Source: a virus
Length of the DNA: 64,000 nt
IMG/VR virus record: IMGVR_UViG_3300033183_000145
Location: 1 to 64,000 of that record
Strand: one strand, 5' to 3'
Part shown: positions 8,101 to 16,124 of the stretch, piece after piece
Layout: each line of letters begins with the position of its first letter
Numbering within the stretch: the first letter of the stretch is position 1
Translations under genes and position numbers: made by a program
Notes under the pieces: model-generated
The model's database searches: none
Told to the model about the DNA's origin: nothing
The model's input: only the letters and a program-made list of their open reading frames with translations

Positions 8101-10397
8101 AGAACAGCTTCTTCGTCTACTGGAACGGTTATCTCTTTAACATATATGCCAAAACGGGCCCTTGGCTTGTCATTCGACTCAGACACAGTGACGGCTTCTC
8201 CTGGGCTGTACTGATTCTGAGCAAATTCTCTCTCTTCAAGGTATCCCTCATCTAAAAAGACGCCAAACTTGACCGTAGCTTTATTCAGTATAATGAATCC
8301 TTTTACTATGTCTGCTACGAGAGAGTTATCTGCCTCTGGCCCTCGCCCTGCTTCCAAGAGTTGACCGACCGCTACACCATTGTCGACTCCATCTGGAGTA
8401 AATCTTGACCCAACTGTAGATATGAGCTTAGCGAGAGACGAGGTCTCCTTAAAGGAAGAACTGTTCCTCAGCCCAAGGTCCACCTCATACTGAAGCTCCT
8501 CATCGGCAGGATATGAAATGTTGTCCGCAAGGGTGGCCAACTCTGAGCCTTCTGATGCTTCTGCTCCAGAAATAATCAAAGATATAGCTCTTACCACTTG
8601 CTGCTTCGTCAAGTCTGAGGCAGCGACAAAGGAACAGCGAACTGTAAAAGGCTTCCCCTGAACTATAAGAGGGTGTCCAGCACTGGTGCCAAGGCTAACG
8701 CCCTCAACCTCACCTATTCCAGCGCTCTCCGTCTCCATGTCGAAATACTTCCACTTGAATTTATCATCTGCGCCATAGGCTCCGTCCTCAAGGAAGCTTA
8801 CCCCTACTCCCGTAGAGCAGATAGCTGGAACTCTTTTGAAAGCATCAAACTGTTCTCTAATGAAGTCGCCTCCTGACTTTTTCATACTCTGCCAGAACAG
8901 CCCCTTTGGGTGGCCCGTGACGGCGCTATCTCCAAGTCCAGCGTTAACGACAGGATGTACACCAGCTGCCCAGTCATCTATCGTTCCTATGCCATTCTGA
9001 CTAATGCCCTCTAGGGAAAAGTCTTCACCCATTTGTGGGCTTTGGTGGTATGAACGTCTGGAGTTGTATACGTGAAAGTTTTGCTTTGGGCTTACTGTAA
9101 AACTAAACGATATGAAAGACCCCTGCTCCATTGTGTTGTCAAGCTGAGAGGCATCTATCGTAAAGCCCATGTTTTTATTTTGAGCGCCATCCTCTGGGTC
9201 CCAGGGGCCTGGAGATGGGCATGTAGACGGCAAGACGTTAAGTTCATAGCTCTTGAAATCTGAAGGCCTTTCAGAGGGCGAAGGAACCATTGCAGAATCA
9301 ATTTCTACGTTGTCGAACCCGCTTAAATAATTACCGTAAACAAGCCTGTTGTCTATAATTGTCTGAGCCTCAACTCTGTACGGAACATCATCAAACTGTT
9401 TTGTCTGTACGTCAGAAGGAATAGCTGAGTTAACAGAGGTGTTCAGGAACCTATAAGATATAGGAGCGTCTTCATAGTCAAATTCATCAACCATAAACCA
9501 AGACCCAGAGTCGCCCCTTCTCGCTAACAGCTTGACACTGTTTATTTCCGAAGACATGTCATCATTAGGTATGATGAGGTCTATAGCGTTTAGCTGATTT
9601 AGATAAGATACATCACTAGATCCTGTGTACCTCAAGTATCCAGGTGGCACAAATATGTTTGAGTAAGCAGATATTGCGCTTTCAGACCCATCAATGTATA
9701 CGTTTTGATATGCAAACTGAAAGCCTTCAATTCCCAAAAACTCATTTGAGTTAAACGAAGTTTCATTCTCCCACCCTCCAGAGCTTGACTCAGTGTCAGA
9801 GGTTATGGGCGTTTGAGGAGTGTTGGCGCACACAAGAACAAAGTCGTAGTAACCGCTTCCGCTGGAGTCGTGGTCGCCTTCCATGGCTCGGAGTACGTTA
9901 ATCTTCTTTGGTTGAGACTGATTGTCTGTAAAGAAAATAAACGGCACATCCTCGTAAAGCGTCTCGTCTTCTGTTATGTAGTTTCTCTGGATATACGTAA
10001 TGTCGGCCTTTACAAAGGCGTCAATACCGTAAGTGAGAAGAGTTGAAGTGAAGACCTTCTTAATCCCATTCTTTTCAGCGCCTCCAGGAAGGTACCCATC
10101 AGGGTCGTAAGCATAAATACCGTTTGGTCCGTCCTCTTCATAAACGAAGAAATAGATGACGTTGTACTTATCGCACATCACCTTTCCGACCACGGTCTTG
10201 TTCGTTCCAGTAAACGAAGAATACCCTTCATTAAGAGGTGTGTTGGACTTCAGCGGCTTCAGTACGCCAGCATTTCCTCCACCACCTCTAGTGTCCTCCG
10301 ATGTGTTGATGTTGATTGCATCAGACATCTCATCTGGACCGAGCAGTCTTGAATCAGCGGACTTGTTCAGCTTTCTTGGATACCTCTTTTCAATCAT
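5100..10397 (-). CDS. Giant tail protein (nozzle/muzzle-like), dockerin-like C-terminus
   Basis: A 1765-residue beta-rich protein, the largest structural gene apart from the polyvalent protein at the right edge. The first 40 residues carry basic start-of-tail features and the rest is long Ser/Asn/Gly/Asp-rich beta structure. Around residues 1560-1640 a segment includes NPESVCNIGNTVYFASKSN, similar in style to the C-terminal part of podovirus tail-nozzle proteins. A six-Gly run lies near residue 1667. Close to the end (about 1715-1745) is a pattern NDGAISTQDLLRFLTVFGN that looks like one half of a dockerin-type calcium loop-helix. It lies directly after two connector-sized genes, the order expected for connector, ring and nozzle. 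Tail nozzle is an inference. Confidence 0.5.
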   Translation of the reverse strand: MIEKRYPRKLNKSADSRLLGPDEMSDAININTSEDTRGGGGNAGVLKPLKSNTPLNEGYSSFTGTNKTVVGKVMCDKYNVIYFFVYEEDGPNGIYAYDPDGYLPGGAEKNGIKKVFTSTLLTYGIDAFVKADITYIQRNYITEDETLYEDVPFIFFTDNQSQPKKINVLRAMEGDHDSSGSGYYDFVLVCANTPQTPITSDTESSSGGWENETSFNSNEFLGIEGFQFAYQNVYIDGSESAISAYSNIFVPPGYLRYTGSSDVSYLNQLNAIDLIIPNDDMSSEINSVKLLARRGDSGSWFMVDEFDYEDAPISYRFLNTSVNSAIPSDVQTKQFDDVPYRVEAQTIIDNRLVYGNYLSGFDNVEIDSAMVPSPSERPSDFKSYELNVLPSTCPSPGPWDPEDGAQNKNMGFTIDASQLDNTMEQGSFISFSFTVSPKQNFHVYNSRRSYHQSPQMGEDFSLEGISQNGIGTIDDWAAGVHPVVNAGLGDSAVTGHPKGLFWQSMKKSGGDFIREQFDAFKRVPAICSTGVGVSFLEDGAYGADDKFKWKYFDMETESAGIGEVEGVSLGTSAGHPLIVQGKPFTVRCSFVAASDLTKQQVVRAISLIISGAEASEGSELATLADNISYPADEELQYEVDLGLRNSSSFKETSSLAKLISTVGSRFTPDGVDNGVAVGQLLEAGRGPEADNSLVADIVKGFIILNKATVKFGVFLDEGYLEEREFAQNQYSPGEAVTVSESNDKPRARFGIYVKEITVPVDEEAVLTCIRRPLPGARWYCLAPWNAAGNDSIPAVNESVLFGNADFREYSFFPFSYEGNNFGGLQNNPDFAAKGMSHNIEFNSYPQDAIPTFGAEVDTPYGFFDHPVEGMRILREENVFRASESFPGIEAPWKTIIGGLFYSNQHVNIYETSGREVKFFEGENINGTSIFSLMDGKGGPGGSGVDDNSFYDNYLLPGLNGPGAEDDGRGIGQVGSAVLIGLDDGDIESTVVPRREPLAGIYGPAMSNNIMVAYTTNSNEGNSANEFNYKGPAAIMNDSSGAEVVVARGNYGATSSAIQNLEATSSMPFIHLKSGFNYDYLPHINSDCWYGVGSFYFGDFPHESSSTGYENQLSNSSGVNALMSVIPPGIGGGQTFKAGASHAFGVVFYDGRGRSSNVNPIGSVYVPWFSDRTDGFEGKVSDIIVTLTGTPPSGATKFRFVYSGNTTMSRFVQYSVGGAFVGAQDSDESSGNIYVSLNYLQHDTASYAKSYGARGLDGSSDIYTYRDGDRLRIISYYENPSGESRIFLDSDYEFNIVDQVTLSTGADNPLYDVDQDGNIPHKAKTGSFLVLENNLNAIGFTYDQVANGENDPNSNIHNWNKRCVVEIYSPKLSADEESLVYYEIGPTYDISNFGGVQTISGGDVWWKTAPVNFQKVKSGSFESIIEEESSSPNFFPYNIEAQSFSDKVRNSDVWAKGKPKIVLPDVERSVKSASITYSDKDNPMSKIMSLTSFNPAKAQFKDLPSEFGDINYMINNDDSIFVIQSNRCSSIPVNRNLITDGGGSETLVAARQVLGTERYYAGNYGCDDNPESVCNIGNTVYFASKSNRQVYKFNPANGIQVVSDINMKSYFKKLFEQAEADRDAGMGEIKVVGGYDPYNDTYILSVYNQNTQEGTCGDNAFEGTGDTGGGGGGPTETVVEYVYPDSVTIDLSEILSRFSAEQLFDLAAGPGQIDDPELNANINDGAISTQDLLRFLTVFGNTFDPAADQQTFLGANDAVTFNFPEE

Positions 10398-11248
10398 TAG
10401 TACTTAGGTACAAGTTTGAAGTTCTTTCTCGTGATTCTCATCGCCTCGTCCTTAGAGAAGTTCGTGAGTCTTCTGTTGGCCTTGCGTCGCTCGTTGTAGT
10501 ACTCAGATCTAGCTCTGGCCTTTTCATTGGCGGGAACAGTAGACTTTCTTTCACACAGCTTGTAGTAGATGTATGCTCTGAGAGCCTCCTCAGCGTATAT
10601 GTGAATAACGGGGTTGGTGGATCTAGCTTCGTCAGCTACGTACTCCATGACAACCTCACTGAAAGAACCATTAGTGTCTATCTCTATTCTATTTTGGTCA
10701 AGGTTGATTCTGTACTCACCCTCCTTGAACCCTCCACCCATTCCGTACAATCTACCAAGAGACCCGTTGTATAAGTAGTTCTCAAAGACGTACTGATCGT
10801 AGTCGTCAGCCGTGTTGAGGTCCTGAGCAGTAGATGACTTGGAGTCTTGTCTATTTAAAATGAAGTTTGCCTCGATTGGCAAAGGACCTTCCTCGCTGTC
10901 GGAGGTAGAGGTGCCTGAGACCTTTCTTGAGTAGTTCAAATGCTTGTTTTCACCAAACACACGAAGGACTCCCTCAGAGTCCACAACGCCAAGCTTAATC
11001 ATGTCGACGTAATCATCAGGTATAGCAACAGTGTTGTTATCCTTGTTTATCGTCAATTTAAGGCTCTTAATTCGACTAACGACGTCAAAGCCAAGCTCTC
11101 GTATACCTCGCAGCGCAAAGTTCCTTAGAGCAGCGTCAGAAGCGTTCGCAGTGAAATCTTCTGAATCTGTAGTTATCTTGAAATCATTGATTACTTGGCT
11201 AAGGGGCACGTAGTTCATACCCGATGCCGAAACGTCCTGATAAGCCAT
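10397..11248 (-). CDS. Head-tail connector / tail ring-like protein
   Basis: A 283-residue protein with a helical N-terminus (residues 30-70, repeated Leu/Ile spacing), a central beta region and a basic C-terminal helix ending in RKNFKLVPKY. Its start overlaps the stop of the preceding 252-residue gene and its stop overlaps the start of the giant tail gene by one base, giving a tightly coupled trio. Size, order and the EEALRAYIYYKLCE helix fit adaptor or ring proteins of podovirus tails. No specific family was confirmed. Confidence 0.45.
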   Translation of the reverse strand: MAYQDVSASGMNYVPLSQVINDFKITTDSEDFTANASDAALRNFALRGIRELGFDVVSRIKSLKLTINKDNNTVAIPDDYVDMIKLGVVDSEGVLRVFGENKHLNYSRKVSGTSTSDSEEGPLPIEANFILNRQDSKSSTAQDLNTADDYDQYVFENYLYNGSLGRLYGMGGGFKEGEYRINLDQNRIEIDTNGSFSEVVMEYVADEARSTNPVIHIYAEEALRAYIYYKLCERKSTVPANEKARARSEYYNERRKANRRLTNFSKDEAMRITRKNFKLVPKY

Positions 11249-12006
11249 TAGTTAGTTTGTGTTTGTCCGTACTGAGACAGCACAGCGTCCCTGAGTCTAA
11301 CGCCAATCATCTTGCAGATCTCGGCGATAACATCACCCTTGAATCTCTCTGGAAGGTCAAAGTCCCTTGAGCCAATAAAGTCTGGAGTATAGAAGCCGTC
11401 TCCAGCGACTGAAGACACCTGAAACCTTGGTGAAGACCCGTAGTCACAGTCACCCTTAACATATGGACCGTTATTAGCTGGTATTCTTGAGGCTGGCTGT
11501 CTGTAGTAAGTCATGATGACGCTACCGACGTCAGTAGGGAACACCTCGATGCTCTTAGATACGAGCGCCACAGGGAACAGCTCAGTAGGCGCTGATAGGT
11601 TGCTAGATACGATGTGAGACATCTGATCTGGCCTGTAAACCAGTTCGATAGGCGTTCTCTCATCACCCTCAACTCTCAAAGAAACAAGCTTGTAGAAATC
11701 GTCAGGCTTTCTAAACAAGTTAGAGTCGCCAGTCAGATTTGGGTCGTTAGACCGATCAAGCTTCTGTTCCTTGATGTATTCTGACAGATCGTCCTCAACG
11801 CCTCTGTAAACGGACTCTGCTGCCCCTGGATCGCGCTGTCCCATACGCAGGGCCTTAGCCTGAACCAGTTCACCCAATATGCCTGCAAATACGTTCTGTT
11901 GAGCTACGTCAGCGAACGAATTGAATACGGCTGGCGTAACGAAACCTTTTTGGTCTTTGTTAGCCAATTCACGCACGGCGTTATATACTTCTATTACGCT
12001 GATCAT
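11248..12006 (-). CDS. Head-tail connector / tail ring-like protein
   Basis: A 252-residue protein if started at the ATG at 12006 (MISVIEVYNAVREL). An upstream in-frame ATG at 12024 lies inside the promoter/terminator region and is rejected because a TATATTTG element sits just 4 nt before 12006. The N-terminal helices, a middle segment with a Pro-rich beta hairpin (YYRQPASRIP) and the C-terminal helical part resemble connector proteins that dock below the portal. It is first gene of the connector-connector-nozzle run. Function is by position and size. Confidence 0.45.
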   Translation of the reverse strand: MISVIEVYNAVRELANKDQKGFVTPAVFNSFADVAQQNVFAGILGELVQAKALRMGQRDPGAAESVYRGVEDDLSEYIKEQKLDRSNDPNLTGDSNLFRKPDDFYKLVSLRVEGDERTPIELVYRPDQMSHIVSSNLSAPTELFPVALVSKSIEVFPTDVGSVIMTYYRQPASRIPANNGPYVKGDCDYGSSPRFQVSSVAGDGFYTPDFIGSRDFDLPERFKGDVIAEICKMIGVRLRDAVLSQYGQTQTN

Positions 12007-12010
12007 ATCG

Positions 12011-12018
12011 CAAATATA
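12011..12018 (-). promoter_or_regulatory. TATATTTG late promoter element, 4 nt before ATG
   Basis: Minus-strand TATATTTG followed by CGAT and the ATG at 12006. It sits directly after the terminator at 12021-12052, so a transcript ends and a new one begins within 40 nt. Confidence 0.65.
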
Positions 12019-12020
12019 CA

Positions 12021-12052
12021 ACAAAGAAAAAGGCCCCTTTCGGGGCCTTCTC
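12021..12052 (-). terminator. Rho-independent terminator
   Basis: Perfect stem GGCCCC/GGGGCC extended by A-T pairs, loop GAAA on the minus strand, followed by TTTTTCTTTG. It ends the transcript of the gene at 12054-12905. Confidence 0.85.
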
Positions 12053-12053
12053 T

Positions 12054-12905
12054 TTATGCTAGGCGCTCAAGCCGATCTTCTATATCGGCAAGGACGGAAG
12101 ATCCTTTCTCAGTGAGACAGAATCTGCAAAGAACGTCCGTTGGGTCTTGTCCAACAGGTACGCTTACAATCATAGTGTTTGAATCAAACCATCTGCAAGA
12201 GTCCTTTTTCAACGCAATGATCTGATAATCAGACGCTTGCTTAATAATGGCTCTAGTGCGAACGGTTGGCGAGTCAAAGGATTCGATAAACTCCTTGGGC
12301 TTGCTTTTAGCGATACGCAACAAGTTGTGACGAATCTCCGAGGTAGGGGCGTTGATGTTCACCTTGAAGTACAAGGCAACCGCCAACAAGTCCGTAATAT
12401 CCTTGTCGCGAACCATAGCAATAGCATCCGTAACCAAGAACTCCTGATCGAGCTCCTTCTGAGCGTCAACCTTCTTGTTCACCTCTTTGAACTCAGAGCC
12501 ACCGTTGGCAACATTGCCTGGGTGCAACTGCAAGAACTTCAGCAGGTTAGGCTGGTCTGGGTTGACGAAGATGCGACCGTTACGGAAGATAACGGACTTC
12601 TTCATGGCCTTGTCTCCCTGCTCATCACTCCAGATGGAATTTTCGTTAGGACAGTACCGCAACTCGCGAACCGAGTTGGTGTCCTTGTCAAACACCGTAA
12701 CTCCTTGCTGAGGCAACATATAGACGATGCCTCCGCCTTTCACCACTTTGTATTCAACAGTTTTCTTTGCAGGTTCCTCTACTCGTCGAATAGGCGGGGC
12801 CTTAGGCTTCGACTTAGCTACTGGAGCTGATTCAACAACAGAGGTCTCTACCTCCTTTGGTTGGGCTTTAGGGCGCCCTGGGGCCCGTCTGGTTTGTTGT
12901 GCCAT
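12054..12905 (-). CDS. Conserved phage virion-region protein, unknown function
   Basis: A 283-residue protein. Residues 1-50 are a low-complexity Lys/Pro/Ala/Arg tail, and the rest is a compact mixed alpha/beta protein with several Cys (for example YCPNENSIW and CRFCLTE). No catalytic motif is evident. It is followed by a strong terminator and lies between the lectin-like protein and the connector genes. A head-completion or internal head role is plausible. I do not recognise a named family. Confidence 0.4.
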   Translation of the reverse strand: MAQQTRRAPGRPKAQPKEVETSVVESAPVAKSKPKAPPIRRVEEPAKKTVEYKVVKGGGIVYMLPQQGVTVFDKDTNSVRELRYCPNENSIWSDEQGDKAMKKSVIFRNGRIFVNPDQPNLLKFLQLHPGNVANGGSEFKEVNKKVDAQKELDQEFLVTDAIAMVRDKDITDLLAVALYFKVNINAPTSEIRHNLLRIAKSKPKEFIESFDSPTVRTRAIIKQASDYQIIALKKDSCRWFDSNTMIVSVPVGQDPTDVLCRFCLTEKGSSVLADIEDRLERLA

Positions 12906-12909
12906 TAAA

Positions 12910-14196
12910 TTAAACTTTGTATAGATTGAATAAATCAGTTGCTAATTTACTACAAGATGTGGAACCGATGTCTTTGGGTATTACGCCGAACCTAGCAATC
13001 CTCCCAACAAAGGATCCTGTTGTAATGTCACCCACGGTTCCGAGCCTTTCTATCTTAAGGTCTCCGTCCGTCAAGAAATCTGTGTTCTTAGAGTAATACT
13101 GACTCAGCTCTAGGTATTTTGCGGGGATAGCTCCAACTAAGTCTCCATTCTTGTTGTACATGTAGAGGTTTTTATCTACATCTCTTCTAACCACAAATGC
13201 CTGAAGCCTTTCTTTTCTCTCTGCGTCATTGATGGGGTAGACGAAGTTTACTGAACCGTCGTTTTCATTGGTTACATCAGTGAAAGCTGGTTCCCCAAAC
13301 CTGTAGTTATGTCTGACAGAGAACCTTCCAACTGCGGTAGGCTTGGTTTTTGTTATCTGACCGTCGCTGTTTGTTACTGTTTGACCTAGTGTAAATCCCA
13401 CACACTCTCCATCTCCGTCTCCGTAGATAGGATACGCCTGCTTTGAGTGATATGCGACGTACAGTGTATAATCGTTTGTAACTGTAAGCGTGGGAATGAC
13501 GAAGTGATCAGCAGCCGCAATACTGGCGGTTCTGTGAGAAACCTCAGAGTCAGACGCATAAACAGTTGGTGCCCCTACATTGGTCCCTATGTCGTAGGTG
13601 TTGCCCCCTGTCCCATCGTTGTTCCACGAGTTAACCTCGTGACCCACAGTCTTGGTGTCAAGGTCTGTGTGATTGTAGTCTACGATAGGCTTGTTGGCAG
13701 CAATACCAAAGTCTATCTCACCGATCACGTTTGATGTCACATCAGCTCCAACGGTGCCTGTGCTACCAATGAACGTCTGAGTGCTGACTTCACCTGTAAT
13801 CCTTTTTATAGGGTTGATGTGAACCTTAGACTCAATCTTACTGTCGTAAGACACGGGGGAGAATGTAGACTCTTGATCTACAGCGTCGAATCGCATGACA
13901 GATCTACCCCCCTCACGAGAGATAAACGCTAGGATAGACTCTATGAGGTCTACCTCCTTGCCAATTTCACAAGGAATCTTTACTGAAGTCTTCTCAAGGG
14001 ACTCACCGTCTGTGAGGTTGCTCTCTTCGTACTTAGTGGCCCCGTTGAAGGAGAGCACGATGTGGCCTCTGCCCGCGCTTGCAAACGCTAGGCTGTCGGC
14101 AGGAAGAGCGAGAACACTAAGGCCTTGGCCGCTGTCCGATGCAGTGACACTAGAGACGTTGATCTCTTCCTTTCTAAATAAGAAAAACTTTTTCAT
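12910..14196 (-). CDS. Virion surface protein with lectin/LamG-like C-terminal domain
   Basis: A 428-residue protein. Residues 1-130 are a beta-rich N-terminal domain that could anchor to the capsid or tail. From about residue 200 to the end the pattern resembles a concanavalin/LamG-type jelly roll: YTLYVAYHS, then RFSVRHN, then LQAFVVRRD...LYMYNKNGDLVG, then GRIARFGVIPKDI and a closing helix. Such domains bind carbohydrate. It is isolated by terminators on both sides and follows the capsid cluster, which fits a decoration or fibre protein that helps adsorption. Moderately sure of the fold, not of the ligand. Confidence 0.45.
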   Translation of the reverse strand: MKKFFLFRKEEINVSSVTASDSGQGLSVLALPADSLAFASAGRGHIVLSFNGATKYEESNLTDGESLEKTSVKIPCEIGKEVDLIESILAFISREGGRSVMRFDAVDQESTFSPVSYDSKIESKVHINPIKRITGEVSTQTFIGSTGTVGADVTSNVIGEIDFGIAANKPIVDYNHTDLDTKTVGHEVNSWNNDGTGGNTYDIGTNVGAPTVYASDSEVSHRTASIAAADHFVIPTLTVTNDYTLYVAYHSKQAYPIYGDGDGECVGFTLGQTVTNSDGQITKTKPTAVGRFSVRHNYRFGEPAFTDVTNENDGSVNFVYPINDAERKERLQAFVVRRDVDKNLYMYNKNGDLVGAIPAKYLELSQYYSKNTDFLTDGDLKIERLGTVGDITTGSFVGRIARFGVIPKDIGSTSCSKLATDLFNLYKV

Positions 14197-14200
14197 GAAA

Positions 14201-14240
14201 TTAAAATAAAAGGGGGGTAAGGGCCATTCCCAGCCCCCCG
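14201..14240 (-). terminator. Terminator-like hairpin after the 115-residue gene
   Basis: On the minus strand GGGGGG (14239-14234) pairs with CCCCCC (14217-14212), an inner GGG/CCC pair strengthens it, and TTTTATTTTAATTT follows. It separates the decoration-like gene from the lectin-like gene. Confidence 0.65.
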
Positions 14241-14253
14241 ATTATCGTGAGTG

Positions 14254-14601
14254 TTACGAAGCAGTGGTTGCTGATTCACCTGAGAGAAGAACCCAAGCAG
14301 ATCCATTCCACATTGCCAAGCATTGTTCCCCTTGACTATCGAGGGAAACTACATCAACGTCATCGTTAAGAGCCGTTGTAAACGTAATGTTTGCATCGTT
14401 GTCAGAGGAGTTCTTGTTAACTATAACCATCATTTGACCTGGAATAGTGCCGTCGGCCACAGTGTACGCAACGTCATCTGACCCAGGGTTTACGATGTTG
14501 TAGCTTGTAGTGACGGGCAAAGCTCCTGCAGCGGCAGTAGTTACAGCGTCAGCATCCAAGAACAACGGAAATACGTGCTTATCTGAAAATTTTCCAGCCA
14601 T
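14254..14601 (-). CDS. Small beta-rich capsid decoration / head fibre-like protein
   Basis: A 115-residue protein beginning MAGKFSDKHVFPLFLD. I chose the ATG at 14601 because the only upstream ATG adds a segment that runs through the capsid terminator hairpin. The protein is beta-rich with a segment (NPGSDDVAYTVADGTIPGQM) and a C-terminal CLAMWNGSAWVLLSG. Small surface proteins that follow the capsid gene often show this Trp-Asn-Gly pattern. It is bounded by terminators on both sides, so it may be made at high level. Decoration role inferred. Confidence 0.5.
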   Translation of the reverse strand: MAGKFSDKHVFPLFLDADAVTTAAAGALPVTTSYNIVNPGSDDVAYTVADGTIPGQMMVIVNKNSSDNDANITFTTALNDDVDVVSLDSQGEQCLAMWNGSAWVLLSGESATTAS

Positions 14602-14628
14602 GATTAAAGGTATTGTGAAGATCAGAGC

Positions 14629-14646
14629 GAGAGCCCGAAGGCTCTC
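14629..14646 (-). terminator. Hairpin with UUCG loop after the major capsid gene
   Basis: GAGAGCC/GGCTCTC perfect 7-bp stem with a TTCG tetraloop on the minus strand, just downstream of the capsid stop. The T-tract is weak, so it may stabilise the capsid mRNA 3' end as well as attenuate. Confidence 0.6.
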
Positions 14647-14665
14647 ACTCGTCACTTCAGGTTAA

Positions 14666-16111
14666 TTATCCCTTGATGATTACGTGCTGGTTGGCAGCGC
14701 GAGTAACCAAGTTGATTTCAGAGCGGTAGTGGAACGTAGCAACGTCCTTACCCGTGTCACCGTTATTGTTGTGACCCATAACTCCGCCACCAGTTACCCA
14801 GTGCTCCAACTCACGGCTGTAACCGTTAGAAGCCTTGTAGTTCATCTCCAAAGCAGGAGCCTTCGTGCCTGAGCGTGGGTCCGTGACTTGCGTCATTGGA
14901 ACCATAGCGCCTTGGAACTTGTTTGAAGCGCCCAACAACGTTGGATCGTTCAAGAGCTTCCAGTCGTGCTTGTGGAAGGTGTAACCACCTCTCGTGAATG
15001 ACTTAAAGCCGAGCTTGACAGCCAAGTCAGAGTCGTTGTTAAACGCTCCGAACTGACCAGACAAACCAGCCGTCACCTGCGTAGCGATGCCTGCAGCCAA
15101 CATGTCGTCGATAGCGAGGTCTTGCTTTCTGTTCAAGTACATAGCGTACTCAGCAGGAGCGCCTTGCTTGTCCAACTCGATGATGATGTCGTCGAAGTTA
15201 GAGAGCGTCAATGGAGCCGTTTCAGCGCCAGTAACAACCAAACCTCTGTCTTCAACAGCAGTGAAGTAACCTTCAGAACCAGCGACGTCAGCGCCAGTTG
15301 ATTGACCTCCGTCGTGCAACTCACCGAAGAGCATCATCATTTCTCTGCGGTCCTCGAAGCGCTTACGAGCCTCTTGCTCACCGTACATGAACCATCTGTA
15401 GTCACCGTTGCCGATGTTCACGTAACCGACGTTAGTCGCTTGTGAACCATTGACTTGGTAGCGATCCTTGATGATCATGAATGGGTTCTTGTAACGCTTC
15501 AGCTCAGGCTGCATGAAGTGCTCAGGCTGATCGGTTCCTTGTGCGTACAAGTTGCCCAAAACGACAAATTCAGTAGCAGTAGAAACAGTATCAGCAGAGC
15601 TCAATGCCTCGCCATCCAAACGAGCCAAAGTGATAGCGTTAACGTCACCGCCAGTTGCGGCTCTGTTGTCGTTCATAACGATGTAACGAACTCCAGTAGA
15701 AGTGTTCATAACGACGTCACGAGTCTGGAAGAACTTAGAGGTTGCAGGGTCGTCACCAGCAGCTGCGGTTTCATCAACTGAAACTTCAAAGTTATCAGTC
15801 GCACCAGTAGCGTCACCGCCACCTTCAACAGCATCAATGATAAACGTTCTGTGACGACGGCCTTCTTCGAAGAACTCAACTTGGTCAGCGCTTCCAGCGT
15901 TCTTGACAGCACCAGTGAGCTTCAGGAAGCCCGTGATGCCTTGGTCGCCGTAAGACTTGATCAAGAGGTCTCTTACGTCAGGCTTGTTAATGTCGTCTGC
16001 GCCCGTCAACAAGTCGTTGAGCGAGGTGTACTTTTCTGGAGTGAGTCTAAACGCTGGGTTGTATGCGCTGTTTGCTACACCTCCAGTAGGAGTGCTTGGG
16101 CTTGTAGCCAT
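14666..16111 (-). CDS. Major capsid protein
   Basis: A 481-residue protein placed directly after the acidic scaffold-like gene, with a strong UUCG hairpin behind it. The N-terminal 60 residues are Pro/Ser/Gly rich and then helical (LTPEKYTSLNDLLTGADDIN). The region FLKLTGAVKNAGSADQVEFFEEGRRHR and the C-terminal part have the alternating strand/long-helix layout of an HK97-fold capsid. Size, codon clean-up and location in portal, fibre, scaffold, capsid order support the call. The match to a specific capsid family was not tested. Confidence 0.75.
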   Translation of the reverse strand: MATSPSTPTGGVANSAYNPAFRLTPEKYTSLNDLLTGADDINKPDVRDLLIKSYGDQGITGFLKLTGAVKNAGSADQVEFFEEGRRHRTFIIDAVEGGGDATGATDNFEVSVDETAAAGDDPATSKFFQTRDVVMNTSTGVRYIVMNDNRAATGGDVNAITLARLDGEALSSADTVSTATEFVVLGNLYAQGTDQPEHFMQPELKRYKNPFMIIKDRYQVNGSQATNVGYVNIGNGDYRWFMYGEQEARKRFEDRREMMMLFGELHDGGQSTGADVAGSEGYFTAVEDRGLVVTGAETAPLTLSNFDDIIIELDKQGAPAEYAMYLNRKQDLAIDDMLAAGIATQVTAGLSGQFGAFNNDSDLAVKLGFKSFTRGGYTFHKHDWKLLNDPTLLGASNKFQGAMVPMTQVTDPRSGTKAPALEMNYKASNGYSRELEHWVTGGGVMGHNNNGDTGKDVATFHYRSEINLVTRAANQHVIIKG

Positions 16112-16124
16112 AGTTTCTTAGTTT

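Noticed and set aside
11248-12024. Start of the connector gene at 12024
   Set aside because: That ATG is upstream of the TATATTTG element and lies against the terminator. The ATG at 12006 fits the 4-nt promoter-start pattern.
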